A stretch of DNA of 64,000 nucleotides, taken from the NCBI RefSeq assembly GCF_014524545.1, contig NZ_CP053557.1, positions 1,823,501 through 1,887,500 of the forward strand. The letters are read 5' to 3'. Positions within the stretch are counted from its first letter, which is position 1. Every line of letters begins with the position of its first letter. The DNA is from Exiguobacterium sp. Helios. GTDB taxonomy: Bacteria > Bacillota > Bacilli > Exiguobacteriales > Exiguobacteriaceae. The position numbers and the translations under genes were made by a program. The notes under the pieces were generated by a model. The model was not told where the DNA came from. It saw only the letters and a list, made by a program, of their open reading frames with translations, and did not search any database. Positions 52,018 through 60,567 of this stretch are shown piece after piece.

Positions 52018-52127
52018 GATAAACCCCCTTGTGTCTGTAGTATACACAATTTTTCCCATCTTTTTGAAATTTTAATCAATATTCCATAAGAAAATTCTGA
52101 AAAATTGTGATATCTTTTCCTTTATAA

Positions 52128-52165
52128 CAAAAAATCTCAGCGCTGCATAGGCAGATCGCTGAGAT
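52128..52165 (-). terminator. Rho-independent terminator
   Basis: On the minus strand ATCTCAGCG pairs with CGCTGAGAT, followed by TTTTTTG. It ends the Gfo/Idh/MocA gene. Confidence 0.87.
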
Positions 52166-52197
52166 GTAATTATATTGATATCTAAAGATTTTTAATT

Positions 52198-53241
52198 TCA
52201 GAGGTCTAAAATGAAAGGGGACGGCTTTGAAAATCCTTGTTCCATCAGGTGAGCGACCAGTTTCGTATCTTCTTCCGAGACCGGTAACGGTGTACCATGG
52301 ACGATGCTTTCATAAAAGGCACGATACAGCTTGCCGTAATCTCCGACCGGGCTCGGAATCCGGACATCCTGTAAATGACCATGGTCGTCATGGTACAACA
52401 ACCGACCGAAATCATCTTCGGAATCTTCCCCGAATCCTTCTTCTCCCGGGAAGTAGTTGGCTTTAAGATCCAGCTCCTGGCGGTCAACATGCTGCTTGAT
52501 GAACGTTCCGTTCGTCCCGTGAAGCATCCAGCGCGGCGCTCCCGCCAACGCGATATGACTAGTCCGGACACTGACTTTTAACTCCGGATAGTAAAAGTCG
52601 AGGGCAAATGTATCATCCGGATTACCGGCAAGGCGAACCGTCCGGATATCATATCCGACCCGTTCCGGTTTCCCGAATAAAGCAACGATTTGATCAATCG
52701 TATGCACACCAAGACCATATAAGGCCCCGTTTTCCGGACGCGCAATCGCCGGGGCAGCATCCGGTCGATAGAGATCGAAGTGCGAGACGACTTCGACGAG
52801 GCGTCCGAGCTTACCGGATCGGATGACTTGCTCGATGACTTGGAAGTCACTGTCGAAACGCCGGTTTTGATATGCAAGCAACTTGACGCCTTGCCGGTGC
52901 GCTTCTTCGAACAATTGACGGGTTTCCTGCTCCGTCACCGTAAACGGTTTTTCGACCAGCACATGTTTTCCCTGTTGTAACGCTTGCAACGCATAGGCGA
53001 AGTGCGTCGCCGGCGGGGTATTGATGACGACGACCTGGAGCTCCGGGTCCTTCAACATCAGATCGAGATCTGTTGTGAACCGGACATGGGGCAATTTGGA
53101 TTCGTAAGTTGCCTCTAATTCCGGTTTTGATTTCCGATTATAAATCCAGGTAATATCAAACTGGTCCTCAATCATGACATAGGGCAGATGATAACGGGTC
53201 GTACTTTTTCCAAAGCCGATAAAACCAATCTGAAGTCGCAT
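52198..53241 (-). CDS. Gfo/Idh/MocA family oxidoreductase
   Basis: A 347-residue NAD(P)-dependent dehydrogenase. The N-terminal Rossmann loop is GFIGFGKSTTRYHLP (about 6-20) and the family motif EKPFTVT lies near residue 97; the C-terminal beta-sheet domain has GLGVHTID. The KSTTRYHLP segment is typical of the YhhX/YdgJ subgroup, whose substrates are poorly known. It is monocistronic. Confidence 0.9.
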   Translation of the reverse strand: MRLQIGFIGFGKSTTRYHLPYVMIEDQFDITWIYNRKSKPELEATYESKLPHVRFTTDLDLMLKDPELQVVVINTPPATHFAYALQALQQGKHVLVEKPFTVTEQETRQLFEEAHRQGVKLLAYQNRRFDSDFQVIEQVIRSGKLGRLVEVVSHFDLYRPDAAPAIARPENGALYGLGVHTIDQIVALFGKPERVGYDIRTVRLAGNPDDTFALDFYYPELKVSVRTSHIALAGAPRWMLHGTNGTFIKQHVDRQELDLKANYFPGEEGFGEDSEDDFGRLLYHDDHGHLQDVRIPSPVGDYGKLYRAFYESIVHGTPLPVSEEDTKLVAHLMEQGFSKPSPFILDL

Positions 53242-53314
53242 CCGATCACTCCTCGAATAATTCTTTCTCTAACCATACCAAAGCCTGCATCGCTTGTCCT
53301 ATCTAAATGCCGCT

Positions 53315-53800
53315 TTATTTTGGCACCGGCATCCCCACATGCTCATATGTCGCAAAACCGTCACGAACACCTCTAGGGACAAAACCGAATGACGTATAAT
53401 AGGTGTTTAAAAAGTCATTGGATGCCACACAATCAAGTCGTAACGCTTCTTGTTCCGCTTGGGCAACGGCAATCACGTGCTGCAATAAACGTGTTCCGAT
53501 TCCTAAACCTTTTGCGGATTCACTGACGACGATCCGGTGGATGTAAAGCCCCTCTCTGTCAGACCATAGTGTCTGATCCCATTCGAGCGACGGCAATAAC
53601 GCAATCGAACCCAGTAAGTCCGGTCCCTGTTCATAAACAAACAGTCTTCCGGCATTCAGGTCGCGCTGCACGAGAGCTTCTAAATCGGTCTCGAGATACG
53701 CGGACCATTGGCGGCTTCCCCGTTTCTTAAACAGTTCAGCTTTTTCACGCAACAAGGTCGCAATCCGTTGGACATCGTGTGTAGCAGCTGATCGTATCAT
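53315..53800 (-). CDS. GNAT family N-acetyltransferase
   Basis: A 161-residue GNAT protein. The acetyl-CoA pyrophosphate loop is SESAKGLGIGTRLL, near residue 98, and LNTYYTSFGFVPRG follows as motif B. The N-terminal block IRSAATHDVQRIATLLREKA is typical. The substrate is unknown. It is a single gene with no other partner on its strand within 70 bases. Confidence 0.88.
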   Translation of the reverse strand: MIRSAATHDVQRIATLLREKAELFKKRGSRQWSAYLETDLEALVQRDLNAGRLFVYEQGPDLLGSIALLPSLEWDQTLWSDREGLYIHRIVVSESAKGLGIGTRLLQHVIAVAQAEQEALRLDCVASNDFLNTYYTSFGFVPRGVRDGFATYEHVGMPVPK

Positions 53801-53943
53801 CGTGTTCCTCCCGTTTTTTAAAATTTACCTTCATCCTAACGAAAGTAACGCCAGAAGAAAACCGTTTTGCTTCAAGACATCAAAAAATCATCAAATCGCA
53901 TGACTTTGTAAAATTTTTCATATTTCAAAATTCTATCTCGCCC

Positions 53944-54028
53944 TATTGTATAGTCAGGAGGTGAACAGACCCCCAGTCTGCACAACACAGGTCTACCGAC
54001 TTTCCACGAGTCGGTAGACCTTTTTTTA
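53944..54028 (+). ncRNA. Candidate small RNA with C-rich loop
   Basis: In the space between the minus-strand GNAT and SDR genes there is, on the plus strand, a -10-like TATTGTATAGT (53944-53954), a small hairpin CAGAC-CCCCA-GTCTG and a strong terminator (AGGTCTACCGACT/AGTCGGTAGACCT and seven T). The predicted transcript of about 65-70 bases exposes a C-rich loop, like the Firmicute regulatory RNAs that pair with Shine-Dalgarno sites. An AGGAGGTG lies just at the expected transcription start without a usable ORF. The -35 region is weak. Confidence 0.5.
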
Positions 54029-54032
54029 TCAT

Positions 54033-54905
54033 TTAGACAAATCCGGCCCAACGTTTCGACAGGGCACGGGCCTGTTTGCGGTACGCCTCATCTTCAACGA
54101 CCGGATTACTGAGACGCGGGGCGGAATCGGCATAATATCCCCCATTGTCGAGCACATCGTCCGTCGTCGCGAGGTACAGGGCGGTTTTCGCTCCGTATTC
54201 CGGTGTATAGAGTTTTCCAGTCCAATATCCGACTTGGGCAATCGGTTTCAGGACGGTCTTCAATACTTTTCCGTATTTCCCCCGGTAGAACAGGTCGGTG
54301 TTAACGATCCCCGGGTGGACACTGACGAACGTCGCCCGCGTCCCGTATTCCTCGGCCAACTCCCGCATATGGACCATTTGTAACAGCTTCGATTCCCGGT
54401 AAGACTTCATCGGATTATACTGTTCTTTTTTGACATGCGCGATCGCCTCGAGTTCGATATCGGTCCGGATCATGCCGCCTTCTCCTGCTAAGGAGGAGAT
54501 CGAAATGACGCGGGGATCATGTCCCTGTTCAATCAATGGCAACAACCGTTCAATCAAATAAAAGTGACTGAGGTAGTTGACCTGAAACTGGGACTCAAAC
54601 CCGTCCTTCGTCACATGGTACGGGGGAACCATGATGCCGGCATTTAAAATCAAGCGATCAATCCAGCCAATCCGGTCAAATAACACATCCGCAAAACGCC
54701 GGACGGAATCGAGTTGATCCAACTGTACGACCTCGACTTCTAGATTCTTGTCCGAAACCGCATGTTCCCGTAACAGTTGGATTAATAATGTCGCTTTTTT
54801 CTCCGATCGGACGGTCGCGATGACACGGTCACCACGTTCGAGCAATTCTTGAATCGTCACCATTCCCATACCGGAGTTTGCTCCTGTGACTACGCAGATG
54901 TTCAT
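54033..54905 (-). CDS. SDR family oxidoreductase (retinol-dehydrogenase-like)
   Basis: A 290-residue short-chain dehydrogenase. The cofactor loop TGANSGMG is at 7-14, LNAG near 85, ISSLAG near 135 and the catalytic YRESK near 170. Extended length and the SKLLQM motif after the catalytic Lys place it with retinol/WW-domain oxidoreductase-like SDRs. The substrate is unknown. ATG 54905 follows GAGGAGGC with 7-8 base spacing. Confidence 0.9.
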   Translation of the reverse strand: MNICVVTGANSGMGMVTIQELLERGDRVIATVRSEKKATLLIQLLREHAVSDKNLEVEVVQLDQLDSVRRFADVLFDRIGWIDRLILNAGIMVPPYHVTKDGFESQFQVNYLSHFYLIERLLPLIEQGHDPRVISISSLAGEGGMIRTDIELEAIAHVKKEQYNPMKSYRESKLLQMVHMRELAEEYGTRATFVSVHPGIVNTDLFYRGKYGKVLKTVLKPIAQVGYWTGKLYTPEYGAKTALYLATTDDVLDNGGYYADSAPRLSNPVVEDEAYRKQARALSKRWAGFV

Positions 54906-55067
54906 ATAAGATGCCTCCTCTTTCATTATTCCATAATCCATTATGATACGTGTTTTCCTTTTTTTACGGATTTATACACATCTTCCGGCAAACTATTTTC
55001 TGAAGCTGCAACGAGGAATGACGTATACTAAAGAAAAGACGTCTTTCATCGAAGGAAGGGATCGCCT

Positions 55068-56531
55068 ATGAACGAAGGGACCGTCCTGTTGCTTGCCGGT
55101 ATTCTTTTGTTGCTCGCTATCGTCACTACGAAATTTTCTGTCCGTCTGAACGTCCCGACCCTGATTTTATTTGTGTTCGTCGGCATCCTGGCCGGGACGG
55201 ATGTCTCTGGATTAATTGATTTTGCAGACTTCGAGCAGGCCCGTCTGTTCGGTACGATTGCACTCGTCATCATCTTATTTGACGGCGGCTTGAATACGAA
55301 GTGGCGTCATTTCAAAACGGTTCTTCCGGCAGCATTATCGCTTGCAACCGTCGGTGTCCTGGTCACGACCGGACTGATTGCAGCGGTGGCACATTACCTG
55401 CTGGATTTCAGCTGGCCGATGGCGTTACTCATCGGCGCGTTGATTGGCTCGACTGATGCGGCGGCGGTCTTTTCATTGCTGAACGGTCGACCGATTGACC
55501 AGAAAGTCAAACATACGCTGGAAGCAGAATCGGGAACGAATGATCCGATGGCTGTCTTCTTGACGATTCTGTTCACGGAGTTTGCGTTAAATCCGGAAGC
55601 CTTTTCTATCGTACAAGGGATTTTTCTGCTGTTTTACGAGATGGGAATCGGTCTTGTCATAGGGCTGTTTGTCGGCTGGCTGTTGACCTCCTTGATGAAC
55701 CGGATCCAGTTGCAGTCGTCCGCTTTATATCCGACACTGCTGATCAGTGGAGCGCTCCTTTCCTACGGTGTCGCGACAAGCCTGCATGCGAGCGGCTTCT
55801 TAGCCGTTTACGTCACCGGGATTTGGCTCAGTAATCATGATTTGATTTACCGTGATATTCTCGTTCGGTTCAGCGGCAGTCTCTCCCACCTGGCAGAAGT
55901 CGGGATGTTCATCATGCTTGGACTGCTTGTGTTCCCAAGGCAATTGCTTGATCCCCAGACATTGTTCGTATCAGGCGTCATCGTCCTGACCTTGATTCTC
56001 ATCGCCCGTCCGCTCGCCGTTTATTTGTCCTTGTTGCCTTTTCGGTACAATTTCCGCGAACAGAGTGTCATCACAGCGGCCGGTTTGCGTGGCGCCGTCC
56101 CGATTATTCTCGCGACCTATCCGTTATCGAGTGGTCTGCCGGATGCCTATCCGTTGTTCAATATCGTTTTTTTCACCGTCATGACGTCGGCGCTTCTGCA
56201 AGGAACGGCCTTACCATGGGTCGTCAAGCTGATGAAGCTCGATGCGAAACCGGCAATCGACATCGAACCGTTGATTCAATTCATGACGGTCGCGAATCCG
56301 AATGCCGAAATCGTCGAAGTCAGCGTTCCGTCCTTTTGCCGAATTGACGGAAAAACGCTGCAGGAGATTGAGATGCCTCAGGATTTGCTGGTCGTCGCTG
56401 TCATCCGGCACGACGCCATCATCACACCACGCGGGCAAACCCGGTTGATCGGAGGCGATCAATTGTTGATCTTGACGCCGAAACAATCGGAGGAACGCAT
56501 CCGGAAGCTGATTGCGTCACTCGGAATTTAA
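55068..56531 (+). CDS. Potassium/proton antiporter, NhaP2/CvrA-like (CPA1)
   Basis: A 487-residue antiporter with about 12 membrane helices (residues 5-390). The transport-site motif ESGTNDP lies near residue 153. The C-terminal 90 residues (AEIVEVSVPSFCRIDGKTLQEIEMPQDLLVVAVIRHD, GGDQLLILT) are a TrkA-C domain, as in NhaP2 proteins that exchange K+ for H+ and are gated by a ligand such as cyclic di-AMP in some Firmicutes. AAGGAAGGGA precedes ATG 55068. It is monocistronic with a strong terminator. Confidence 0.9.
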   Translation: MNEGTVLLLAGILLLLAIVTTKFSVRLNVPTLILFVFVGILAGTDVSGLIDFADFEQARLFGTIALVIILFDGGLNTKWRHFKTVLPAALSLATVGVLVTTGLIAAVAHYLLDFSWPMALLIGALIGSTDAAAVFSLLNGRPIDQKVKHTLEAESGTNDPMAVFLTILFTEFALNPEAFSIVQGIFLLFYEMGIGLVIGLFVGWLLTSLMNRIQLQSSALYPTLLISGALLSYGVATSLHASGFLAVYVTGIWLSNHDLIYRDILVRFSGSLSHLAEVGMFIMLGLLVFPRQLLDPQTLFVSGVIVLTLILIARPLAVYLSLLPFRYNFREQSVITAAGLRGAVPIILATYPLSSGLPDAYPLFNIVFFTVMTSALLQGTALPWVVKLMKLDAKPAIDIEPLIQFMTVANPNAEIVEVSVPSFCRIDGKTLQEIEMPQDLLVVAVIRHDAIITPRGQTRLIGGDQLLILTPKQSEERIRKLIASLGI

Positions 56532-56536
56532 GACCA

Positions 56537-56568
56537 AAAAGCGGACACCTGAGGGCGTCCGCTTTTTT
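56537..56568. terminator. Bidirectional terminator
   Basis: AAAAGCGGAC pairs with GTCCGCTTTT, with T-runs on both strands. It lies between the antiporter and a convergent gene. Confidence 0.9.
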
Positions 56569-56588
56569 GATCTGTTCTTTTCAAACCA

Positions 56589-57791
56589 TCAGCTGCTTCC
56601 GGACACATCATCTGCCCGTTTAATCTGGACAACCCCCGGTGGACGATGCGGGAACGTGATAGTCAACCCTGCGAATCGGCAACTGTCATTACTGTTTTGC
56701 GCCTGGACGATCCATTCAATCGTTTCCTGTCGTGCCAAGGCATTACGGATCCGATTCTCGACCTGTTGTCTTGAAATTCCCTCACAGGTCACGTCCGTTA
56801 AATAGGTTGTCTCATCGGACTCAAATTGTTTCCAAATCCCTAACAGCAGCTGACCGACGGCACTGACAGGTGTTCCGTCCGGTTCGCCCGCCCCGACTGC
56901 TTGGTCGAGACGTTCGATTGCTTCCGGTGCCGTGTCACCAATCGCTAAAATCCGCCGTGATCCCTGTTGCATGATCCGGAACCTTTTTTGTCCGTCTTCC
57001 AGCCAGAGCCGCTGGGCAAACGGATTGACGGGAATGCCATGGAAAAACGTCACCGTCTCCCGCCAGGCAAAACCGAATGACGGATCGTAAGCTTGGATCG
57101 TCGCCATCGCTTGCGCGAGGAACGTTTGAACTTCCTGCTGCTCCGACTGCAGTTGTGTCCGAACATCCTCGAACTGATGGAGCGGGACGGTCAGTGGAAT
57201 CCGGGTAAACAGCTCGCCTTCCGGGACACGATGCGGTGCGAGGACCGTTCCATCCAAACGGTAATCACTCGCCGGACGTCCCGTCCGTCCGACGAACATT
57301 TGCCAATCGTCTTCGACGGCAGCAAAGGCATACGTCTGATGGGCAAAGGACGGAGCGACGAACAGACCGGGAAACGGTTCGAACGTCGCAATCCGGAGCG
57401 GTTCGCCCGCATTCCATTCTTCTTCGATGATGCGGACCAGTTGTCCGGTCAACGACAGCGTATCTGTCAGATAACGTCCGGTATTGCTGTAGAACCCTAA
57501 GATGAATTCCCGTTCTTCCTCTTCAAAGGTCATCATCGTCATTTGAAATAAGGACTGGACCTGGGCTTCGGCAAACAAATCGTCGATGTCCTCCGGATGG
57601 TGCGACTCAATCGCCACCATCTGCCATCCCATCCGTTCATATAAATTGATCGTAATCGGGAAAAATAAGAAAGCACCATGGGTTGCCTCAAGTTTCAGGA
57701 TATCCTGCATGGCAAGTCGTTCGATTCGTAAATCAAATCCCATCCGTTCCAGATGATCTTGCAAACGTCTTTTCCAGTGCGTGAACTCCAT
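56589..57791 (-). CDS. Conserved hypothetical protein
   Basis: A 400-residue soluble protein that I do not recognise. No signal peptide, helices or known motif is visible; it is acidic and evenly composed, with aromatic-rich strands (FLFFPITINLYERMGWQMVAI, YAFAAVEDDWQMFVG). ATG 57791 follows GAAGGAGGG. It lies 19 bases behind the DUF1129-like gene on the same strand and is probably in one operon with it. Confidence 0.7.
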   Translation of the reverse strand: MEFTHWKRRLQDHLERMGFDLRIERLAMQDILKLEATHGAFLFFPITINLYERMGWQMVAIESHHPEDIDDLFAEAQVQSLFQMTMMTFEEEEREFILGFYSNTGRYLTDTLSLTGQLVRIIEEEWNAGEPLRIATFEPFPGLFVAPSFAHQTYAFAAVEDDWQMFVGRTGRPASDYRLDGTVLAPHRVPEGELFTRIPLTVPLHQFEDVRTQLQSEQQEVQTFLAQAMATIQAYDPSFGFAWRETVTFFHGIPVNPFAQRLWLEDGQKRFRIMQQGSRRILAIGDTAPEAIERLDQAVGAGEPDGTPVSAVGQLLLGIWKQFESDETTYLTDVTCEGISRQQVENRIRNALARQETIEWIVQAQNSNDSCRFAGLTITFPHRPPGVVQIKRADDVSGSS

Positions 57792-57810
57792 CTTTTTCCC
57801 TCCTTCTGCC

Positions 57811-58404
57811 TTATGCGCGTTTACGAAGCGGATTTTTGGACCAATAGAGATACAGTCCGACTAATCCGCCGATTCCAATCAGATATGCCGGGGTACCGCT
57901 GACTTGCATCAGAACGACCGGATTCGGCACGAATTGAATCAGGACTGCTTTATATGTGGCAAACAAGATGAAGCTGACTAAAAATTGGACCCACACCCGC
58001 TTTTTGACGTCGCGGATTTTCGGGGACGTGATTAAAATCGACATCGCATCAATCAAAAATAAGGCGATGATGGAAAATAAGATGTAATCCGCGAGGGCGA
58101 ACTGGAAAATACCATCGATGCCTTCGATGAAAATAAACATCAAAATCGTTGAAATGTAATTCCGCGTCCAACGCTTTTGGGTCTCGACCCGTCGCAATTC
58201 CGGAATCTCGGCAATCATTTGATTCAGCCGTTCTTCCGGTGATTGGCCATGGACCGTTTCAAACGGTTTTTGTAAGCGTTGGGCTTCATAAAGATCCGCT
58301 TGGAGACGGCGTTCGATATCCGTCCGTTCCGGTTCTTCGACGTTCAGGTTCAAACGTGGTAACAGTGACTCTAAAATACGTGTGTTGGCTTTAGTAAGTT
58401 TCAA
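57811..58404 (-). CDS. DUF1129-like membrane protein
   Basis: A 197-residue protein with a cytoplasmic N-terminal 80 residues and four membrane helices (about 85-103, 107-127, 135-157 and 165-188). The LYEAQRLQKPFETVHGQSPEER segment resembles the 'eAQ-x-GxxxxxlyG-xP' block of DUF1129-type proteins. The function is unknown. It is preceded by AAGGGGG and cotranscribed with the next gene downstream. Confidence 0.7.
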   Translation of the reverse strand: MKLTKANTRILESLLPRLNLNVEEPERTDIERRLQADLYEAQRLQKPFETVHGQSPEERLNQMIAEIPELRRVETQKRWTRNYISTILMFIFIEGIDGIFQFALADYILFSIIALFLIDAMSILITSPKIRDVKKRVWVQFLVSFILFATYKAVLIQFVPNPVVLMQVSGTPAYLIGIGGLVGLYLYWSKNPLRKRA

Positions 58405-58549
58405 GCGAGATCCCCCTTTTTCACGTTTAAGTATACCGGTTTAACGGGAAAAAAGAATACTACGAAGATGGCGATTACTTGACGAATCACACATAAATAT
58501 TCAGAATAGTTAAAAAGGTGACGCAATTTTAGGAAAGGATGGGTAACGA

Positions 58550-58702
58550 ATGTACCAAACTTTAACGAATGCCACACTGATTGCTTTGTTGACAAGCGTC
58601 GGGATTGCCTTGCCGTTGACCCATGCAGAAGAAGACACACCGCATGAGCCGATCCCCTTACAAACAAATCAGACGGATGCTGAACCGGCCGCAACCGAAT
58701 AA
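58550..58702 (+). CDS. Small secreted protein, 50 residues
   Basis: ATG 58550, about 11 bases after AGGAAAGGA, opens a 50-codon frame: a signal peptide of about 26 residues (MYQTLTNATLIALLTSVGI... ending THA) and a short acidic, Pro/Thr-rich tail (EEDTPHEPIPL, ending EPAATE). It ends directly at a strong terminator. The secreted tail of only 24 residues could be a signal or cell-envelope peptide. No family is recognised. Confidence 0.6.
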   Translation: MYQTLTNATLIALLTSVGIALPLTHAEEDTPHEPIPLQTNQTDAEPAATE

Positions 58703-58752
58703 AAGCATGACCCCTTTCCCTTACATATGGAAAAGACGGGTCATGCTTTTAT
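58701..58752. terminator. Bidirectional terminator
   Basis: AAAAGCATGACCC pairs with GGGTCATGCTTTT (13 bp). T-runs follow on both strands; it serves the small secreted protein gene and the convergent PP2C-like gene. Confidence 0.88.
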
Positions 58753-59537
58753 TTTGCGTTACCGGGCATCGTTACATTTTCTTCGATTTCGACTGCCCAG
58801 GCTAAGATGGTTGTGCTGTCCCGGACACCAAGCCGTTCAATCGTCGTCAGTAATGTCTTGACTCCGACATACGACGTCGTCAGGACTCTTTCCAGCTGTT
58901 TCCCGTCTTCGAACGGCGCTCCCGGACATTCAATCAATCCGTCCGTCGTCAACAACAGCTGATTGATCCCCTGTCGCAACTCACGAATTCCCCGGCTGTA
59001 GCAGGGAACGGGCAAATCAAACGTATTGACCCGGCCGATCCATTCAAAAAACTGCCGTTCGTTTAATTTGTATTGCAGATGGTTACTTAAATCGGGATGG
59101 AACAGATAGGCGAGAACATCGCCGACCGATAACCACCAGACGTATTTTCCCTTGCGGACAAGAAATAGACAGGCGGTCTCGCCTCGAACGGTTTGACAGG
59201 CGGTCCGAAACGTTTTATTTTCCAACAACGAGACGACATACCGTTCCAGTGAGGAAAACATCGATTCGACCGGTTCGTTCAGAATCCGTTCGATCTCTAA
59301 ACGGTGCGACGTCAAGTAGCCGGTTAACAAGACGGCACTCTCGGCAGTGTCATGTGCATCGAGCAGCATCGTCCATTCCCAGTCCACCCCGACCCAAACG
59401 ACACATCCGTCTTCATTTTTGGTCTGTCCGGAACGGCTGCAACCTCCGAATCGTCCCACCGTGATCGGTCCGACGGATTCCATCGAGATGACGTCGACGA
59501 ACGGTGTTTCATTTCCTACCCAAACTAACTCGCTCAT
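58749..59537 (-). CDS. PP2C-like protein phosphatase domain protein
   Basis: A 262-residue protein of the PP2C type, probably the PP2C_2 branch. Landmarks are GRFGGCSRSGQTKNEDGCVVW (motif with N-E-D), MLLDAHDTAES in place of the usual DGHGG metal motif, LFLVRKGKYVWWLSVGDVLAYLF, and LLLTTDGLIE. The canonical D-G-x-G motif is altered (LLDAHDTA), so activity is uncertain. I chose ATG 59537 behind AAAGGGG; a GTG at 59600 would extend it by 21 residues. It follows the degenerate hydrolase gene closely. Confidence 0.75.
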   Translation of the reverse strand: MSELVWVGNETPFVDVISMESVGPITVGRFGGCSRSGQTKNEDGCVVWVGVDWEWTMLLDAHDTAESAVLLTGYLTSHRLEIERILNEPVESMFSSLERYVVSLLENKTFRTACQTVRGETACLFLVRKGKYVWWLSVGDVLAYLFHPDLSNHLQYKLNERQFFEWIGRVNTFDLPVPCYSRGIRELRQGINQLLLTTDGLIECPGAPFEDGKQLERVLTTSYVGVKTLLTTIERLGVRDSTTILAWAVEIEENVTMPGNAK

Positions 59538-59603
59538 TTCTCTTGTTGCCCCTTTCAGTCCGTTTTTCCGAACACCCGTCAGCCCTTCTCTTTCCACCAC
59601 AGG

Positions 59604-60527
59604 TTAAGGTGTCGTGACAAAGGGTTGAACGAATAAGCGAAGACGTTTTTCATAATTCTCAGGATGATCGGAATAGGTACTGCCGTGACCGGCTCCGCGA
59701 ACCGGATACAATTGTTTGATGCCGGGTTTGGCTTGATACAGTTCATACACCATCCGGGGCGGAACCACCTTGTCCTCCATCCCCTGAATGAATAACGTCG
59801 GTACCATGATCCGACTCGTCTGTCGCGTGACCGAGACATCTCCATAGAAGAAGTCTTGCTCGACTTTATTAAAACTACTTGCGACAGCAAGAGATGGTCC
59901 GGCCGGATACGGCAGGTTGACTTTCGCAAGTGACTGGAACCAGTCATCCAGTCGGGCATAGGCGCCTTCAGAAATGACGGCCTTCACTTGTTTCGGGACG
60001 GTCGGTTCTCCTGCAGCGAGCAGTACCGTCGCCCCGCCAATCCCTACTCCGTGATATACGACTTGCCGGGTTCCGGTCTCTTCCATCAATTGGTTGGTCC
60101 AATCAATCAGATCCAACCGATCGAGCCAGCCATAATTCACTGTCCCATCGCTCGCTCCCTGACCACGCCGGTCCGGGACGAACACGTTATAGCCCAGCTG
60201 TTCCTGGTAAAAGCGGATCAGTGGTGCCGTCTGTGACGAACCGAAACGAACATCATCGGCAAGGAGTACAACCGTCTTGTCAGAAGAAGTTGTGGCCGGG
60301 AGATAACGCCCGATCCGTACTTCATCCGTCGTCGTCAATTGCAGTTGTTCCGTGTCCTGTTGTTTCATCCATGCTTGATCCGCTGTATCGTCCTTCTTCT
60401 CGGCAGGCAGGAGGCGGGAACGGTCGGACTGTCCGATTAACGTTTGTTGTATGCGGTATCCGTCATATCCGATCAGACTTCCAATCCCAAGCACAATCAG
60501 CAAGAGAACAAACATCCATTTCCGCAC
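59604..60527 (-). CDS. Alpha/beta hydrolase-like protein lacking the nucleophile
   Basis: A 307-residue alpha/beta hydrolase fold protein of the YqkD type with an N-terminal membrane anchor (about 4-22). RRGQGASDG and the C-terminal QGMEDKVVPP and GAGHGST are present, so the acid and His are kept. The nucleophile elbow reads YHGVGIGG: at residue 162 Gly replaces the expected Ser, and the usual oxyanion HG motif is replaced by LLADDV near 90. It is therefore probably not a normal serine hydrolase. It would face outward. It is 4 bases upstream of, or overlapping, the extended PP2C-like frame. Confidence 0.82.
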   Translation of the reverse strand: MRKWMFVLLLIVLGIGSLIGYDGYRIQQTLIGQSDRSRLLPAEKKDDTADQAWMKQQDTEQLQLTTTDEVRIGRYLPATTSSDKTVVLLADDVRFGSSQTAPLIRFYQEQLGYNVFVPDRRGQGASDGTVNYGWLDRLDLIDWTNQLMEETGTRQVVYHGVGIGGATVLLAAGEPTVPKQVKAVISEGAYARLDDWFQSLAKVNLPYPAGPSLAVASSFNKVEQDFFYGDVSVTRQTSRIMVPTLFIQGMEDKVVPPRMVYELYQAKPGIKQLYPVRGAGHGSTYSDHPENYEKRLRLFVQPFVTTP

Positions 60528-60567
60528 TAGTGTTCACTCCCTTTTTCCATCTGTTTCTACTACGAAT

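Noticed and set aside
53961-54017. 18-codon frame starting at the GTG inside AGGAGGTG
   Set aside because: The start codon lies inside the Shine-Dalgarno sequence and the frame runs through the terminator stem; an RNA is more likely.
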